A stretch of DNA of 11,923 nt from an uncultured Oscillospiraceae bacterium (lineage in GTDB: Bacteria > Bacillota > Clostridia > Oscillospirales > Oscillospiraceae): the NCBI GenBank assembly GCA_944385195.1, contig CALWWH010000139.1:1-11923 (forward strand), given 5' to 3'. Under the pieces are notes generated by a model, which made no database searches, had not been told where the DNA came from, and saw nothing but the letters and a program-made list of their open reading frames with translations. A program made the translations under genes and the position numbers. This document shows positions 1-7,674 of the stretch, one piece after another (the stretch's first letter is position 1; every line of letters starts with the position of its first letter).

Positions 1-2
1 TC

Positions 3-31
3 TTGCTATCATCCGAATTTTGTGCTATTAT
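3..31 (+). promoter_or_regulatory. Sigma-A promoter for the lysR-thiolase unit
   Basis: A -35-like TTGCTA (3-8) is separated by 17 bases from TATTAT (26-31). The -10 is preceded by TGC, which makes it an extended -10. The start point would be near 38, about 30 bases before the TTG start codon. The dyad ATTAT-GAAA-ATAAT (27-40) overlaps the -10 and start region and could be a site for autoregulation, but that is only inference. Confidence 0.5.
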
Positions 32-69
32 GAAAATAATGCATAATCATCACAAGGAGGCGGTTCCTC

Positions 70-984
70 TTGAAATACAGCAATGAGTCTGAGATCAGCA
101 TTCGACAGATGCAGTGCTTTCTGGCGGTTGCGGAGCAGAGCAGCTTTTCCCGTGCAGCGCTGCAGCTGAATATGGGCCAGTCGACATTGAGCAAATGTGT
201 CTCCATGCTCGAACGGACCCTTGGGCTGAAGCTCTTTCGGCGGGAGCTGCGTCCCATCTCTCTGACGCCTGCCGGCGAGGTGCTCTATCAACGCTGGAGC
301 AGTCTGGTGGAGGACTATGCTGCGTCTTTGGATGCTGCCTTTGAACGCAATCACGAGAGCACCCATCGGTTGGTGGTCGGCCTAGTGGATTCTATCAATA
401 CCCTCCACTTTATGCCCATGCTTCGCAAGCGGATGCTGGAGGCCTATCCGGGGCTGGAACTGCGCTTCGAATACACCAGCTTCAACAACTGGCGCAGCAA
501 GCTGCGGACGGGTGAGATCGACATGGTTCTGACGATCCTGTTTGAGACGCAGACCCTGGAGCCGGACTATACCCAGGCGCAGGTCTCCTCCTGTGATAAG
601 AATGTCTGTATGCTGCCGTCGAATCCGCTGGCGCAGAAGCAGGCCATTCGCTTTGAGGACTTACAGCAGCAGCGCTTTCTCATTATTTCTCCGGACGAAT
701 CTCCTGCGTACTATGACTACGTCCGCAAGCTGTGCCTGTCCCACGGTTTTGAGCCCCAGGTGGCGCGTTTTGTGGGCAATACCCATGGCCTTTTCAGCGC
801 ATTGCAGAGTGATGACGAGGTGATCATCTGCGATCGTTACTTCCGGGACTACAACAACCCCTTGATTACCAAGTTCCCGCTGCCAGATGTTCGCAGCGGC
901 CTGGTTGGCGTCTGGAAGAAGAACAATCCCAACCGGTATATCGACAGCTTTGTTCAGTTTCTACGGGAAACAGACGGGATTTGA
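70..984 (+). CDS. LysR-family transcriptional regulator
   Basis: This 304-residue protein has the standard LysR layout. An N-terminal winged helix-turn-helix lies at about residues 10-70 (QMQCFLAVAEQSSFSRAALQ, then QSTLSKCVSMLE and the LFRR..RPISLTPAG segment). A linker helix follows, then a periplasmic-binding-like effector domain from about residue 95 to the end. Length is normal for the family (about 290-310). The start is a TTG at 70, chosen because AAGGAGG (54-60) lies 9 bases upstream and no ATG fits so well. It probably binds DNA as a tetramer and senses a small molecule, which cannot be identified here. The thiolase gene follows in the same direction after 32 bases, so the two are probably co-transcribed. 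This differs from the more common divergent LysR-target arrangement. The family call is firm; the target and effector are unknown. Confidence 0.93.
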   Translation: MKYSNESEISIRQMQCFLAVAEQSSFSRAALQLNMGQSTLSKCVSMLERTLGLKLFRRELRPISLTPAGEVLYQRWSSLVEDYAASLDAAFERNHESTHRLVVGLVDSINTLHFMPMLRKRMLEAYPGLELRFEYTSFNNWRSKLRTGEIDMVLTILFETQTLEPDYTQAQVSSCDKNVCMLPSNPLAQKQAIRFEDLQQQRFLIISPDESPAYYDYVRKLCLSHGFEPQVARFVGNTHGLFSALQSDDEVIICDRYFRDYNNPLITKFPLPDVRSGLVGVWKKNNPNRYIDSFVQFLRETDGI

Positions 985-1016
985 GCTGTATCGAGAATAA
1001 TTTGGAGGAATCAATC

Positions 1017-2201
1017 ATGCAAACTGAAATTGTCATCGCTTCTGCGGTCCGTACAGCTATCGGCAAGATGGGCGGTGCGCTGACCTCGGTCCCTGCTACC
1101 AAGCTGGGTAGTATTGTCATCCGTGAGGCGCTGCAGCGTGCCAATCTGGCTCCTGAGCAGGTGGACGAGGTCTTCATGGGCTGCGTGCTCCAGGCTGGCC
1201 TTGGACAGGATCCCGCCCGTCAGGCGGCACGCTATGCCGGTCTGCCCGACGGCGTTCCCGCCACCACCATCAATATCGTCTGCGGCTCTGGACTCAAATC
1301 GATTCAGCTGGCAGCAGCCATGATTACCAGCGGTGAGGCGGAGATCTGCGTTGCCGGCGGCATGGAGAATATGTCCGCCGCCCCCTATCTTCTGGACAGC
1401 GCCCGCTTTGGCTACCGCATGAATGATGGTAAGCTGGTGGACGCCATGGTCCATGACGCACTGTGGGACATCTACAACGATTACCACATGGGCATCACTG
1501 CCGAGAATGTCGCCGAACGCTACGGCGTTACCCGTGAGGCTCAGGACGAGTTCTCTGCTGCGAGCCAGCAGAAGTGCGAGGCTGCCCGCAAAGCCGGCAA
1601 GTTTGCCGATGAGATTGTCCCCGTCGTCATCCCCAACCGCAAAGGAGATATCGTTTTCGATCAGGATGAGTTTCCCCGCGACGGTGTCACCGTCGAATCC
1701 CTTTCCAAGCTTCGCCCCGCCTTCAAGAAGAATGGCACGGTGACTGCCGGCAACGCCTCTGGCATCAACGACGGCGCAGCGGCTGTGGTTATTATGACAG
1801 CGAAGAAGGCCAAAGAGCTGGGTATCAAGCCCCTGGCGACCCTGGTGGCCACCGCCACTGCGGGTATCGCTCCTGAGGTCATGGGGCTGGGTGCCGGCGA
1901 GGCCGCAGTGAAGGTCTTTGCCAAGACTGGCCTGACTGCCGAGGATATGACGCTCATCGAGGCCAACGAGGCCTTTGCCAGCCAGTCCATTGTCAGTGCC
2001 CAGATTGCCGGATGGGACAAGTGCATGGAGAAGGTTAATGTCAACGGCGGTGCTATCAGCCTTGGGCACCCGGTGGGCGCCAGCGGCTGTCGGATTCTGG
2101 TCACGCTGCTGTACGAGCTCAACCGCCGCGGTGGCGGCTACGGCCTAGCCACCCTTTGCGTTGGCGGCGGTATGGGAGTTGCTGCCATTGTGAAGGCATA
2201 A
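1017..2201 (+). CDS. Acetyl-CoA C-acetyltransferase (thiolase)
   Basis: The 394-residue protein is a biosynthetic-type thiolase that condenses two acetyl-CoA to acetoacetyl-CoA, or runs in reverse. It is cytoplasmic and normally a tetramer. The nucleophile Cys89 lies in INIVCGSGLKS. NEAFA (Asn317) and GHPVGASG (His351) supply the oxyanion and base residues, and Cys381 in LCVGGGMG is the acid/base cysteine. Length matches the family (about 390). HDALWDIYNDYHMGITAEN is the usual pre-loop segment. An upstream in-frame TTG at 981 overlaps the lysR stop, but ATG 1017 is preferred: GGAGG (1004-1008) sits 8 bases upstream and MQTEIVIASAVRTAIG is the normal N-terminus. One oddity is GLGAGEAA (about 291-298), where relatives usually read G-(I/L)-G-P-x-P-A. 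No hydroxybutyryl-CoA dehydrogenase, crotonase or CoA-transferase gene is adjacent, so the pathway (butyrate, ketone body or degradation) is open. It may be called thlA, atoB or phaA in relatives; I leave the symbol blank. Confidence 0.95.
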   Translation: MQTEIVIASAVRTAIGKMGGALTSVPATKLGSIVIREALQRANLAPEQVDEVFMGCVLQAGLGQDPARQAARYAGLPDGVPATTINIVCGSGLKSIQLAAAMITSGEAEICVAGGMENMSAAPYLLDSARFGYRMNDGKLVDAMVHDALWDIYNDYHMGITAENVAERYGVTREAQDEFSAASQQKCEAARKAGKFADEIVPVVIPNRKGDIVFDQDEFPRDGVTVESLSKLRPAFKKNGTVTAGNASGINDGAAAVVIMTAKKAKELGIKPLATLVATATAGIAPEVMGLGAGEAAVKVFAKTGLTAEDMTLIEANEAFASQSIVSAQIAGWDKCMEKVNVNGGAISLGHPVGASGCRILVTLLYELNRRGGGYGLATLCVGGGMGVAAIVKA

Positions 2202-2253
2202 AGCCGCTGCTGTGGCGGCGGTGAGGCCAGGCAGGAAATGCTGAACAAACGGA

Positions 2254-2285
2254 AAAGCCCGCGCTGCTGGTGCAGCGCGGGCTTT
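2254..2285. terminator. Bidirectional intrinsic terminator
   Basis: A perfect 14-bp inverted repeat (AAAGCCCGCGCTGC / GCAGCGCGGGCTTT) closes a 4-base TGGT loop. It starts 52 bases after the thiolase stop, and the converging lipoprotein gene stops 16 bases beyond its other end. The A/T ends give three to four U on either RNA strand, so it can serve both genes, although neither U tract is long. Confidence 0.85.
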
Positions 2286-2301
2286 GTGATGTAGGCTTTA
2301 C

Positions 2302-3045
2302 TTATTTTGCCGGGGAGACAGCGGTGATATGGGGGTTCGGGCCCTCGTACCAGTACAGGAACCCTTCCATGTCGATCTGGTCGCCGATTTGCAGCGCCTC
2401 TACAGCTTTGTAGACATCGGTGTCCTGGCTGCAAAGATAGGACTCGACAGTGAAGTTGTAGGTCTGGCCGTTGACAGAGACGTTGAAGTACAGGTCGCTG
2501 TTGGCGCCGGGTTGGCCGGAGCCATCCCAAGCGTACAGGAACGCAACCTCGTTGCCCTCGGCATCGATGGAGGGCTCAACTGTCATGCCCTTAAAGGACA
2601 CGAACTCGTTCTGATGCTTCTCCAGCTCTTCCGTGCCCAGCCAAGCGGTGGCGTCGACAGCGGGAGCGATGTAGTTACCCTCGAGAATCTCAATGGTGGG
2701 GTCCATAACCTCGACCTCGCCGGCCCACTCACCTTTGTAACCCGTGACACGGATTTTGGTGCCCGGAGTCAGCTTCTCGTAATCGGCCTCAGAGCAGGCG
2801 GCTTCGTAAACGAAGTAAGCGCCGTCTTTATCCTGGGTGTAGAGGGTAGCCTTGTCTTCCCACCAGGACTGCTTAGCCTGGACGTAGGTCTCAATGACAA
2901 CCTCAGAGTCCATGGGAGCAGCGACATACTCAGCGTAAGTCATTACACCCTCAGACTTGACGTCAGGCTGGCTGGCATCGTCAGAGCAGGCCACCAGGGT
3001 AAAGGCCATCATCAGAACGAGCAGCATGGCAATGATCTTCTTCAT
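2302..3045 (-). CDS. Lipoprotein with two OB-like modules, function unknown
   Basis: This 247-residue protein has a clear lipoprotein signal: MKK, a hydrophobic stretch, and lipobox LVAC with Cys20. It would therefore be anchored to the outer face of the membrane. The mature part seems to hold two related beta-rich modules, about residues 36-122 and 135-244. Each has a 'V..KG/ETYV' strand, a YFV/YFNV strand, and then L-x-x-G-x-x-I-x-(V/M)-x-G-(Y/F), as in YEKLTPGTKIRVTGY and VEALQIGDQIDMEGF. That pattern resembles OB-fold domains of secreted Clostridia lipoproteins, but no specific family is recognised. ATG 3045 is preferred over an in-frame ATG at 3087 because AAGGAG (3054-3059) sits 8 bases upstream and the signal peptide begins there. 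It lies 87 bases after the importer's binding protein and has its own promoter. A role as an accessory to the importer is possible but unproven. Confidence 0.8.
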   Translation of the reverse strand: MKKIIAMLLVLMMAFTLVACSDDASQPDVKSEGVMTYAEYVAAPMDSEVVIETYVQAKQSWWEDKATLYTQDKDGAYFVYEAACSEADYEKLTPGTKIRVTGYKGEWAGEVEVMDPTIEILEGNYIAPAVDATAWLGTEELEKHQNEFVSFKGMTVEPSIDAEGNEVAFLYAWDGSGQPGANSDLYFNVSVNGQTYNFTVESYLCSQDTDVYKAVEALQIGDQIDMEGFLYWYEGPNPHITAVSPAK

Positions 3046-3092
3046 GATGATATCTCCTTTGGTTTTGTTTTTCACGCATTTGCGCAAGTCAT

Positions 3093-3121
3093 ATTATACT
3101 ACTGGCTTAGCTGGAAATCAA
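3093..3121 (-). promoter_or_regulatory. Sigma-A promoter for the OB-like lipoprotein gene
   Basis: On the minus strand TTGATT (3121-3116) is followed after 17 bases by a perfect TATAAT (3098-3093). The start point would be near 3086, about 40 bases before the ATG. The -35 box begins 11 bases beyond the stop codon of the binding-protein gene, so the lipoprotein can be expressed independently of the importer operon. Confidence 0.7.
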
Positions 3122-3132
3122 GCCCATTCATT

Positions 3133-4734
3133 TTAATGGCTACCATGTTTCTTTTTGATGGCGCTATAGACCGCATAGGCGATGATCAGGCTCCATGCGA
3201 TGCCCAGAGCTGCCAACAGAAGCACTGCGGTAGATGGCAGGGGTCCCAGATCCTCCTGCGCTGTGGACTGGCTGCTCGGGCTGATCTGATCCAGGTGGTA
3301 AAGGCTGGTGACGTCTTCATAGAGCTGGTCGATGTAGGCCGCATCCACAGTTTGGTGGCGGTTGATGGACTTGACAGTGTTCTCAATCAGCTGCCCGGCG
3401 GCGTTTCGCAAAGACGCTGAACCGTTGAATACCGGCGTGACGAAGGTATTTGAGGTGTTGTCCAGCAGAAGCTGCGTCGCCTGAAGCTTGACGGTATAGT
3501 ATTGATCGCTGTCCTCGCCGGCCCGGGAGAGGTAGTCCTGATATTGCTCAGATTGCTGCGCCTTCAGCGTAACTGGGACATAGCCCTCAGTGCAGGCGTA
3601 GGCGATCTGCACCTCGTTGGTCAGCAGATACTGCGCAAAGAGCCAGGATGCCAAGACCTCTTGTGGGTCAGCCTTGTTGAAAATACAGACTGACGGCCCC
3701 TGGGAGATCATCTTCGGGTGCTCCGTGTCAAACTGCGGCACTGTGCGCACTGCAATCTCGAAGTCCACCAGCTCCTCCTCGGGAATGTCAATCAGCGGGG
3801 CTTCCGGGCCCATCCAAGTGGCGCCAGCGGTAGAGTCGATGGCGAAGATACACTGCCCGGCATTGAGGAAGTTGGCCGGGTAGCTGGAGATTTTAAAGGT
3901 CGAGAAGGCCCCGGTCTTGGCATGGGAGGCGATGGTGTAGAGCAGCTCCTCCGTGGTGTCGTTGAAGAGTGCAATCTCCCCTGCGTCGGTAGAATAGCCC
4001 GCGCCGCGCTGCTTGAGCATCTGGATCATCATATTGTCCGTGGACTTATAGATGAAAGGAATCATGACTTTCTGACCGTTGATGAGATAGGTTCCCTCTT
4101 CATCCTGGGCTGTGGCAGCCTCGGAAACCTCCCAGATAAAGTCCCAGGTCAGCACCTCCGGCAGCTCATAACCCAGCTTTTCCACATAGGTTTTATTGAT
4201 ATAGCAGGCCTCGGTGGAACGCATGTAGGGAATGGCATAGTGCTGGCCGTCCAGCACGCACTCAGAGAGGAACTGGGGCACGATCTGCTCCAGCGTCGGT
4301 CCGTCAAAGCGCAGCTGGCTGCCGCCGAGGCCATAGTTGGCGTCAGAGAAAAGTGCATCCAGTGCGACCACGCTGTTGCGGCCGGTCTTGTAGGTTGCGA
4401 TATGGTCGGGGTAGGTGATACAGACGTTGGGCGTTGTGTTGGTGGAGATATTGGTGATGACGTCGTTGTAGATACGGCTGTAGTCCGTATACAGACGTAG
4501 ATTCACAGTGATATTGGGGTACAGCGCCTGAAAATCGGCGATGGCCTGCTCGTAAATCATCGTTTGGGTTTTGTTGGTATCATTTTTGGCCCAAAAGGTG
4601 ATCTCATAGTTCCGCTGGGTATCAAACGACTCTGGGATCTGGAACGCAGGCAGCCCCTTGGAGCCGTGACAGCCGGCCATCAGCATCAGAACCAGAGCCC
4701 CCAGCAGCAAAAGCGACACGATACGTTGCCTCAT
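3133..4734 (-). CDS. Family 1 extracellular solute-binding lipoprotein with C-terminal membrane helix
   Basis: This 533-residue protein is the substrate-binding part of the ABC importer encoded just upstream. A lipoprotein signal ends in LMAGC (Cys22). The two-lobed binding domain starts with YEITFWAKNDTNKTQ and continues with FQALYPNITVNLRLY. It includes ACYINKTYVEKLGYELP (about 170-190) and GPSVCIFNKADP, all typical of sugar or polyol binding proteins of the UgpB/MalE type. Unusually, a Ser/Gln-rich linker is followed by a hydrophobic helix (about residues 502-524, LLLAALGIAWSLIIAYAVY) and a basic tail KKKHGSH, so it could be anchored at both ends. That makes it about 80-100 residues longer than usual. 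ATG 4734 overlaps the permease stop (ATGA), and GAGGAGG (4744-4750) lies 9 bases upstream. The ligand is unknown; a glycerol-phosphate-like or oligosaccharide substrate is only a guess. Confidence 0.9.
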   Translation of the reverse strand: MRQRIVSLLLLGALVLMLMAGCHGSKGLPAFQIPESFDTQRNYEITFWAKNDTNKTQTMIYEQAIADFQALYPNITVNLRLYTDYSRIYNDVITNISTNTTPNVCITYPDHIATYKTGRNSVVALDALFSDANYGLGGSQLRFDGPTLEQIVPQFLSECVLDGQHYAIPYMRSTEACYINKTYVEKLGYELPEVLTWDFIWEVSEAATAQDEEGTYLINGQKVMIPFIYKSTDNMMIQMLKQRGAGYSTDAGEIALFNDTTEELLYTIASHAKTGAFSTFKISSYPANFLNAGQCIFAIDSTAGATWMGPEAPLIDIPEEELVDFEIAVRTVPQFDTEHPKMISQGPSVCIFNKADPQEVLASWLFAQYLLTNEVQIAYACTEGYVPVTLKAQQSEQYQDYLSRAGEDSDQYYTVKLQATQLLLDNTSNTFVTPVFNGSASLRNAAGQLIENTVKSINRHQTVDAAYIDQLYEDVTSLYHLDQISPSSQSTAQEDLGPLPSTAVLLLAALGIAWSLIIAYAVYSAIKKKHGSH

Positions 4735-5594
4735 CCTTTGGTACCTCCTCTGGATACGCCTTCCATGATCTTCTTATGGAAGATGAGGAACAGCACAATC
4801 AGCGGTACACTGATGACCACGACGGCTGCCATCATGGCAGGAATATTCTCGCGGCCAAAGCCGTTCTCGCGGATGGACTGGATGCCGTTGGAGACCAGAA
4901 AATAGGCCTCATCGTCGGTGATCAGCCGGGGCCAGACATAGGAGTTCCAACACTCGATGACCTTCAGGATGGTGATGGTGACAATGGTTGGACGGCAAAT
5001 GGGGATCAGCACTCTCAGAAGATATTTCAGATCGGAGGTGCCGTCGACCTTTGCTGCGTAGTAGAGATTATCCGGGACCTGGGCGAAATTCTCCCGCAAG
5101 AGGTAGATGTAAAACACGGACGTTACCGAGGGCAGAATCAGGCCAGCGAAGCTGTTGCGCAGGTCCATCTCTGTGATGGTGACGAAGTTGGTGATGATCA
5201 CCAGCTCAGTTGGGATCATCATCAGCGCCAGAAACAGCGTAAAGACCAGGTCTTTTCCCCGGAAATTCAACCGTGCAAAGCCAAATGCCGCCAGGACGGT
5301 CACAAAGAGCATGATTGCCGTAGTGATGACGGTGAAGATCAGGGTGTTGAGCAGATACTGCGCCAGAGGAACGGCCGTAAAGGCGTCGATGTAGTTTTGC
5401 AGCGTAGGGTGCAGGGTATACAGCTGTGGGATGTACTCGGAGTTATAGGCGCCGTAGCTCTTCACTGAGGTAAGGATCATCCAGTAAAAGGGGAAGAGCA
5501 CCATCAGTGCCCAGATGCTCAGCAGGATATAGAGCACAGCCTTGAGGACGCGGGATTTGATCCGGCTGTTATGTTCGATTCTTTTTAAATCCAT
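4731..5594 (-). CDS. Carbohydrate ABC transporter permease, MalG type
   Basis: This is one of the two membrane subunits of the importer, 287 residues with about six transmembrane helices. The first is at about 18-42 and the last at about 254-272. The cytoplasmic EAA loop that contacts the ATPase is visible at about 179-203 (YYAAKVDGTS, then LIPICRP). VLFPFYWMILTSVKS near the N-terminus and a WNSYVWP segment at about 216-222 are typical of the MalG branch. An ATG at 5621 is in frame, but it overlaps the previous gene by 14 bases and has no good ribosome site. ATG 5594 has GAGGAGG 8 bases upstream and is preferred. The stop overlaps the binding-protein start by four bases, which implies translational coupling. 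It pairs with the MalF-like subunit encoded just upstream. Substrate specificity cannot be assigned. Confidence 0.92.
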   Translation of the reverse strand: MDLKRIEHNSRIKSRVLKAVLYILLSIWALMVLFPFYWMILTSVKSYGAYNSEYIPQLYTLHPTLQNYIDAFTAVPLAQYLLNTLIFTVITTAIMLFVTVLAAFGFARLNFRGKDLVFTLFLALMMIPTELVIITNFVTITEMDLRNSFAGLILPSVTSVFYIYLLRENFAQVPDNLYYAAKVDGTSDLKYLLRVLIPICRPTIVTITILKVIECWNSYVWPRLITDDEAYFLVSNGIQSIRENGFGRENIPAMMAAVVVISVPLIVLFLIFHKKIMEGVSRGGTKG

Positions 5595-5602
5595 GGCTAC
5601 AG

Positions 5603-5609
5603 CCTCCTC
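5603..5609 (-). promoter_or_regulatory. Shine-Dalgarno site that sets the MalG-like start
   Basis: GAGGAGG on the minus strand lies 8 bases before ATG 5594 and overlaps the TGA stop (5608-5610) of the preceding permease. It makes 5594 the likely start rather than ATG 5621, and it suggests that ribosomes finishing the first permease re-initiate here. Confidence 0.75.
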
Positions 5610-6510
5610 AATAGTGGACATTCTTCTTGCTAATCAGCAGGTTGATGCAGGTAATGGTCAGGACGATGACGAACAGGATGATCGCCGCAGCCGAGGCGTA
5701 GGATGGGTAACCGCCGCTGTCGCCGTAGAGCATATCGTAGATGTAGCCGACAATGGTATTCATCTCAGCGGCGTTCAGGTTGGTGCCGAAGAGAGCCACA
5801 GCGTCACTATAGGCTTTAAAGGCGCCGATAAAACCGGTGATGACCAGATAGAAAATGGTCGGGGAGATCATCGGCAGGGTGATGCGGAAGAAAATGCGTG
5901 TCCGCGTGGTGCCGTCAACCTTTGCGGCGTTATAATAGTCCCGGTTCACAGAGGCCAGGGCGCTGGTAAGAATCAGGATCTTAAAGGGCAGGACCACCCA
6001 GATGGTGTAAAAGCTCAGGACGAACATCTTTGCCCAGTAGGGGCCGCCGATGAAGTCAATCCCGCCGCCGCCAAACCAACTGAGCATCAGATTGACCAGT
6101 CCGTCGGTGTAGGGCGTCTTTTTGAACAAAATCATAAATACCAGGCCGACGGCGAGGGTGTTGGTGACGTAGGGCAGAAAATAGATCGTCTGGTATAGAT
6201 TCCGCAGCTTTTGAATGGAGCTCAGTCCCACGGAAATCAGCAGCGCCAGAGCGGTAGAGATGGGCACAGTGATCAGTACCAGGATAAAGGTATTTTTCAC
6301 TGCCTGCATGAAATACGGGTCGTGCAGGATGTAGTCAAAGTTATAAAGGCCCACGTCCGTGTAGGTCTGGGAGGCAAAGTTATAGCTCTCTTCAAAAGAA
6401 TAAATCAGCACATCCAACAGCGGGTAGACCATGAAGATCCCTAGAAACAGGATCGCCGGCAGAAGATAGAGCCAGGCTTTTCGGTTTTGCTTTTCCATCG
6501 CGCAGCTCAT
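5608..6510 (-). CDS. Carbohydrate ABC transporter permease, MalF/UgpA type
   Basis: This is the second membrane subunit of the importer, 300 residues. The first helix is at about 13-36 (AWLYLLPAILFLGIFMVYP, a signature opening of MalF/UgpA-type permeases), with further helices at about 74-96, 107-130, 163-184, 217-235 and 272-293. The EAA loop is at about 192-216 (YYNAAKVDGTT, then ITLPMISP). It lacks the extra periplasmic domain of enterobacterial MalF, as is usual in Gram-positives. The start is uncertain. ATG 6510 overlaps the ATPase stop as ATGA, but GAGGAGG sits only one base before it. ATG 6498 (MEKQNRKAW) has the same site 13 bases away. I keep 6510 for the coupling geometry. It should form a heterodimer with the MalG-like subunit. 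Confidence 0.92.
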   Translation of the reverse strand: MSCAMEKQNRKAWLYLLPAILFLGIFMVYPLLDVLIYSFEESYNFASQTYTDVGLYNFDYILHDPYFMQAVKNTFILVLITVPISTALALLISVGLSSIQKLRNLYQTIYFLPYVTNTLAVGLVFMILFKKTPYTDGLVNLMLSWFGGGGIDFIGGPYWAKMFVLSFYTIWVVLPFKILILTSALASVNRDYYNAAKVDGTTRTRIFFRITLPMISPTIFYLVITGFIGAFKAYSDAVALFGTNLNAAEMNTIVGYIYDMLYGDSGGYPSYASAAAIILFVIVLTITCINLLISKKNVHY

Positions 6511-7607
6511 GCCTCCTCAAAACGGATACGGGCCTCGGTCTGGGCGTCGAAGAGATAGACCTTGTGGGGCCTGAGGGAAAAGCGAACCTCTCCGCCGTTT
6601 ACCTTGACCTCGCTGTCAGAGGGGACAATGGAGCGGACGCTTTCACCCTGCATCGCCGGATGGGTGGAGACGACGTTTGTGTCGCGGCCCATGACCTCTA
6701 CGCGGCCCAGCCTGCAGCGGAGCGGACCGTCTTCGTCCAGGACGAATCCCTCGGGACGGATGGCGGCGAAGACCGGCTGATCCTTGACGCCCTTGACAGG
6801 CAGTACGGCGTCCTGACCGATGCATAGCAGTTCCTGCCTGACCTCGCCGCGGAAGACATTGATGGGCGGAGTACCCAGGAAAGCAGCGACAAAGAGATTG
6901 ACCGGATCGTCATAGACCTCCTGCGGCTTGCCGATCTGCTGGATGTTGCCATCTTTCATAACCACAATCAGGTCAGAGATGCTCATCGCTTCCTCCTGGT
7001 CATGGGTGACGAAGATGGTGGTGATCTTGGTCTCCTTTTGAATGCGGTGGATCTCCTCGCGGGTCTGCAGACGCAGGCGCGCGTCCAGATTGGACAGCGG
7101 TTCGTCCAGCAGGAGAATCCGGGGCATTTTCACCAGCGCCCGGGCGATGGCGACGCGCTGCTGCTGGCCGCCGGAGAGCTCGTTGGGCTTGCGATCCATC
7201 AGACCATCGATCTGCACCAGCTTAGCTGCTGCCAGGGCACGCTGGTCCATCTCTTCTTTGCTCAGCTTCGCCGCACCTTTGAGGTTCTGGAGCGGGAAGA
7301 GGATGTTCTTCCGCACTGTCAGGTGGGGATATAAAGCGTAGTTCTGAAATACCAAACCTACGCCGCGGTTCTCGGCGGGAAGGTCGGTGACATCGTCTTC
7401 TCCAAAGAAAATGCGGCCAGAAGTGGGCTTTAGCAGGCCGGAGAGCAGATTCAGCGTCGTGGACTTGCCGCAGCCGGAGGGGCCCAGCAGGCCGATTAAC
7501 TGGCCGTCGGGGATCTCGAAATTGAAGTCATTGACCGCAATCACGTCATCCTGGTTTTTTCCGCGGCTGGAAAATTTTTTCGTCAAATGCTGCAGTGATA
7601 CTTTCAT
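6507..7607 (-). CDS. Sugar-type ABC transporter ATPase (MalK/UgpC/MsmX-like)
   Basis: This 366-residue protein is the ATP-hydrolysing subunit that drives the importer from the cytoplasmic side. All motifs are intact: Walker A GPSGCGKST (42-50), Q-loop FQNY (Gln88), signature LSGGQQQRVAIARAL (144-158), Walker B RILLLDEP (163-170), D-loop SNLDAR and H-loop His202 in FVTHDQEEAMS. The C-terminal part from about 240 is the TOBE/OB regulatory domain of the CUT1 class, with FLGTPPINVF before it and AAIRPE inside it. Length is typical. It is the first gene of the operon. GAAGGG (7615-7620) lies 7 bases before ATG 7607. Many Bacillota share one MsmX ATPase among several importers, so a dedicated copy here makes this transporter self-contained. 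Transcription probably starts at the promoter about 65 bases upstream. Confidence 0.95.
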   Translation of the reverse strand: MKVSLQHLTKKFSSRGKNQDDVIAVNDFNFEIPDGQLIGLLGPSGCGKSTTLNLLSGLLKPTSGRIFFGEDDVTDLPAENRGVGLVFQNYALYPHLTVRKNILFPLQNLKGAAKLSKEEMDQRALAAAKLVQIDGLMDRKPNELSGGQQQRVAIARALVKMPRILLLDEPLSNLDARLRLQTREEIHRIQKETKITTIFVTHDQEEAMSISDLIVVMKDGNIQQIGKPQEVYDDPVNLFVAAFLGTPPINVFRGEVRQELLCIGQDAVLPVKGVKDQPVFAAIRPEGFVLDEDGPLRCRLGRVEVMGRDTNVVSTHPAMQGESVRSIVPSDSEVKVNGGEVRFSLRPHKVYLFDAQTEARIRFEEA

Positions 7608-7636
7608 TTTAGATCCCTTCCCTGATAGGTGAAGTC

Positions 7637-7674
7637 GTTGAATGTTCTGGCAATAGTTGAATGTTCTGGCAATA
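7637..7674 (-). repeat. Perfect 19-bp tandem direct repeat, candidate operator
   Basis: GTTGAATGTTCTGGCAATA (as read on the + strand) occurs at 7637-7655 and again, without a gap, at 7656-7674. On the coding strand each copy contains TTGCCAGAACATTCAA. This fits the CcpA/LacI-family operator pattern WTGNNARCGNWWWCAW at every position except the central CG. The first copy abuts the -10 box and covers the predicted start point; the second lies in the leader. A repressor bound here would block initiation or early elongation. The repeat is directly visible; the operator role is inferred. Confidence 0.75.

Noticed and set aside
1011..2069. Long open frame (352 codons) on the minus strand
   Set aside because: It lies antisense to the thiolase, whose catalytic residues are all in frame. 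The composition (many H, G, D, L) is typical of a shadow.
3121..3141. Short hairpin at the end of the binding-protein gene as an operon terminator
   Set aside because: AGCCATT/AATGGGCT pairs with one bulge, but no U run follows and it overlaps the stop codon and the next gene's -35 box. It is too weak to call.
2329..3420. Open frame of 363 codons on the plus strand
   Set aside because: It covers the OB-like lipoprotein and the end of the binding protein on the opposite strand, crosses their intergenic promoter, and has no domain signature.
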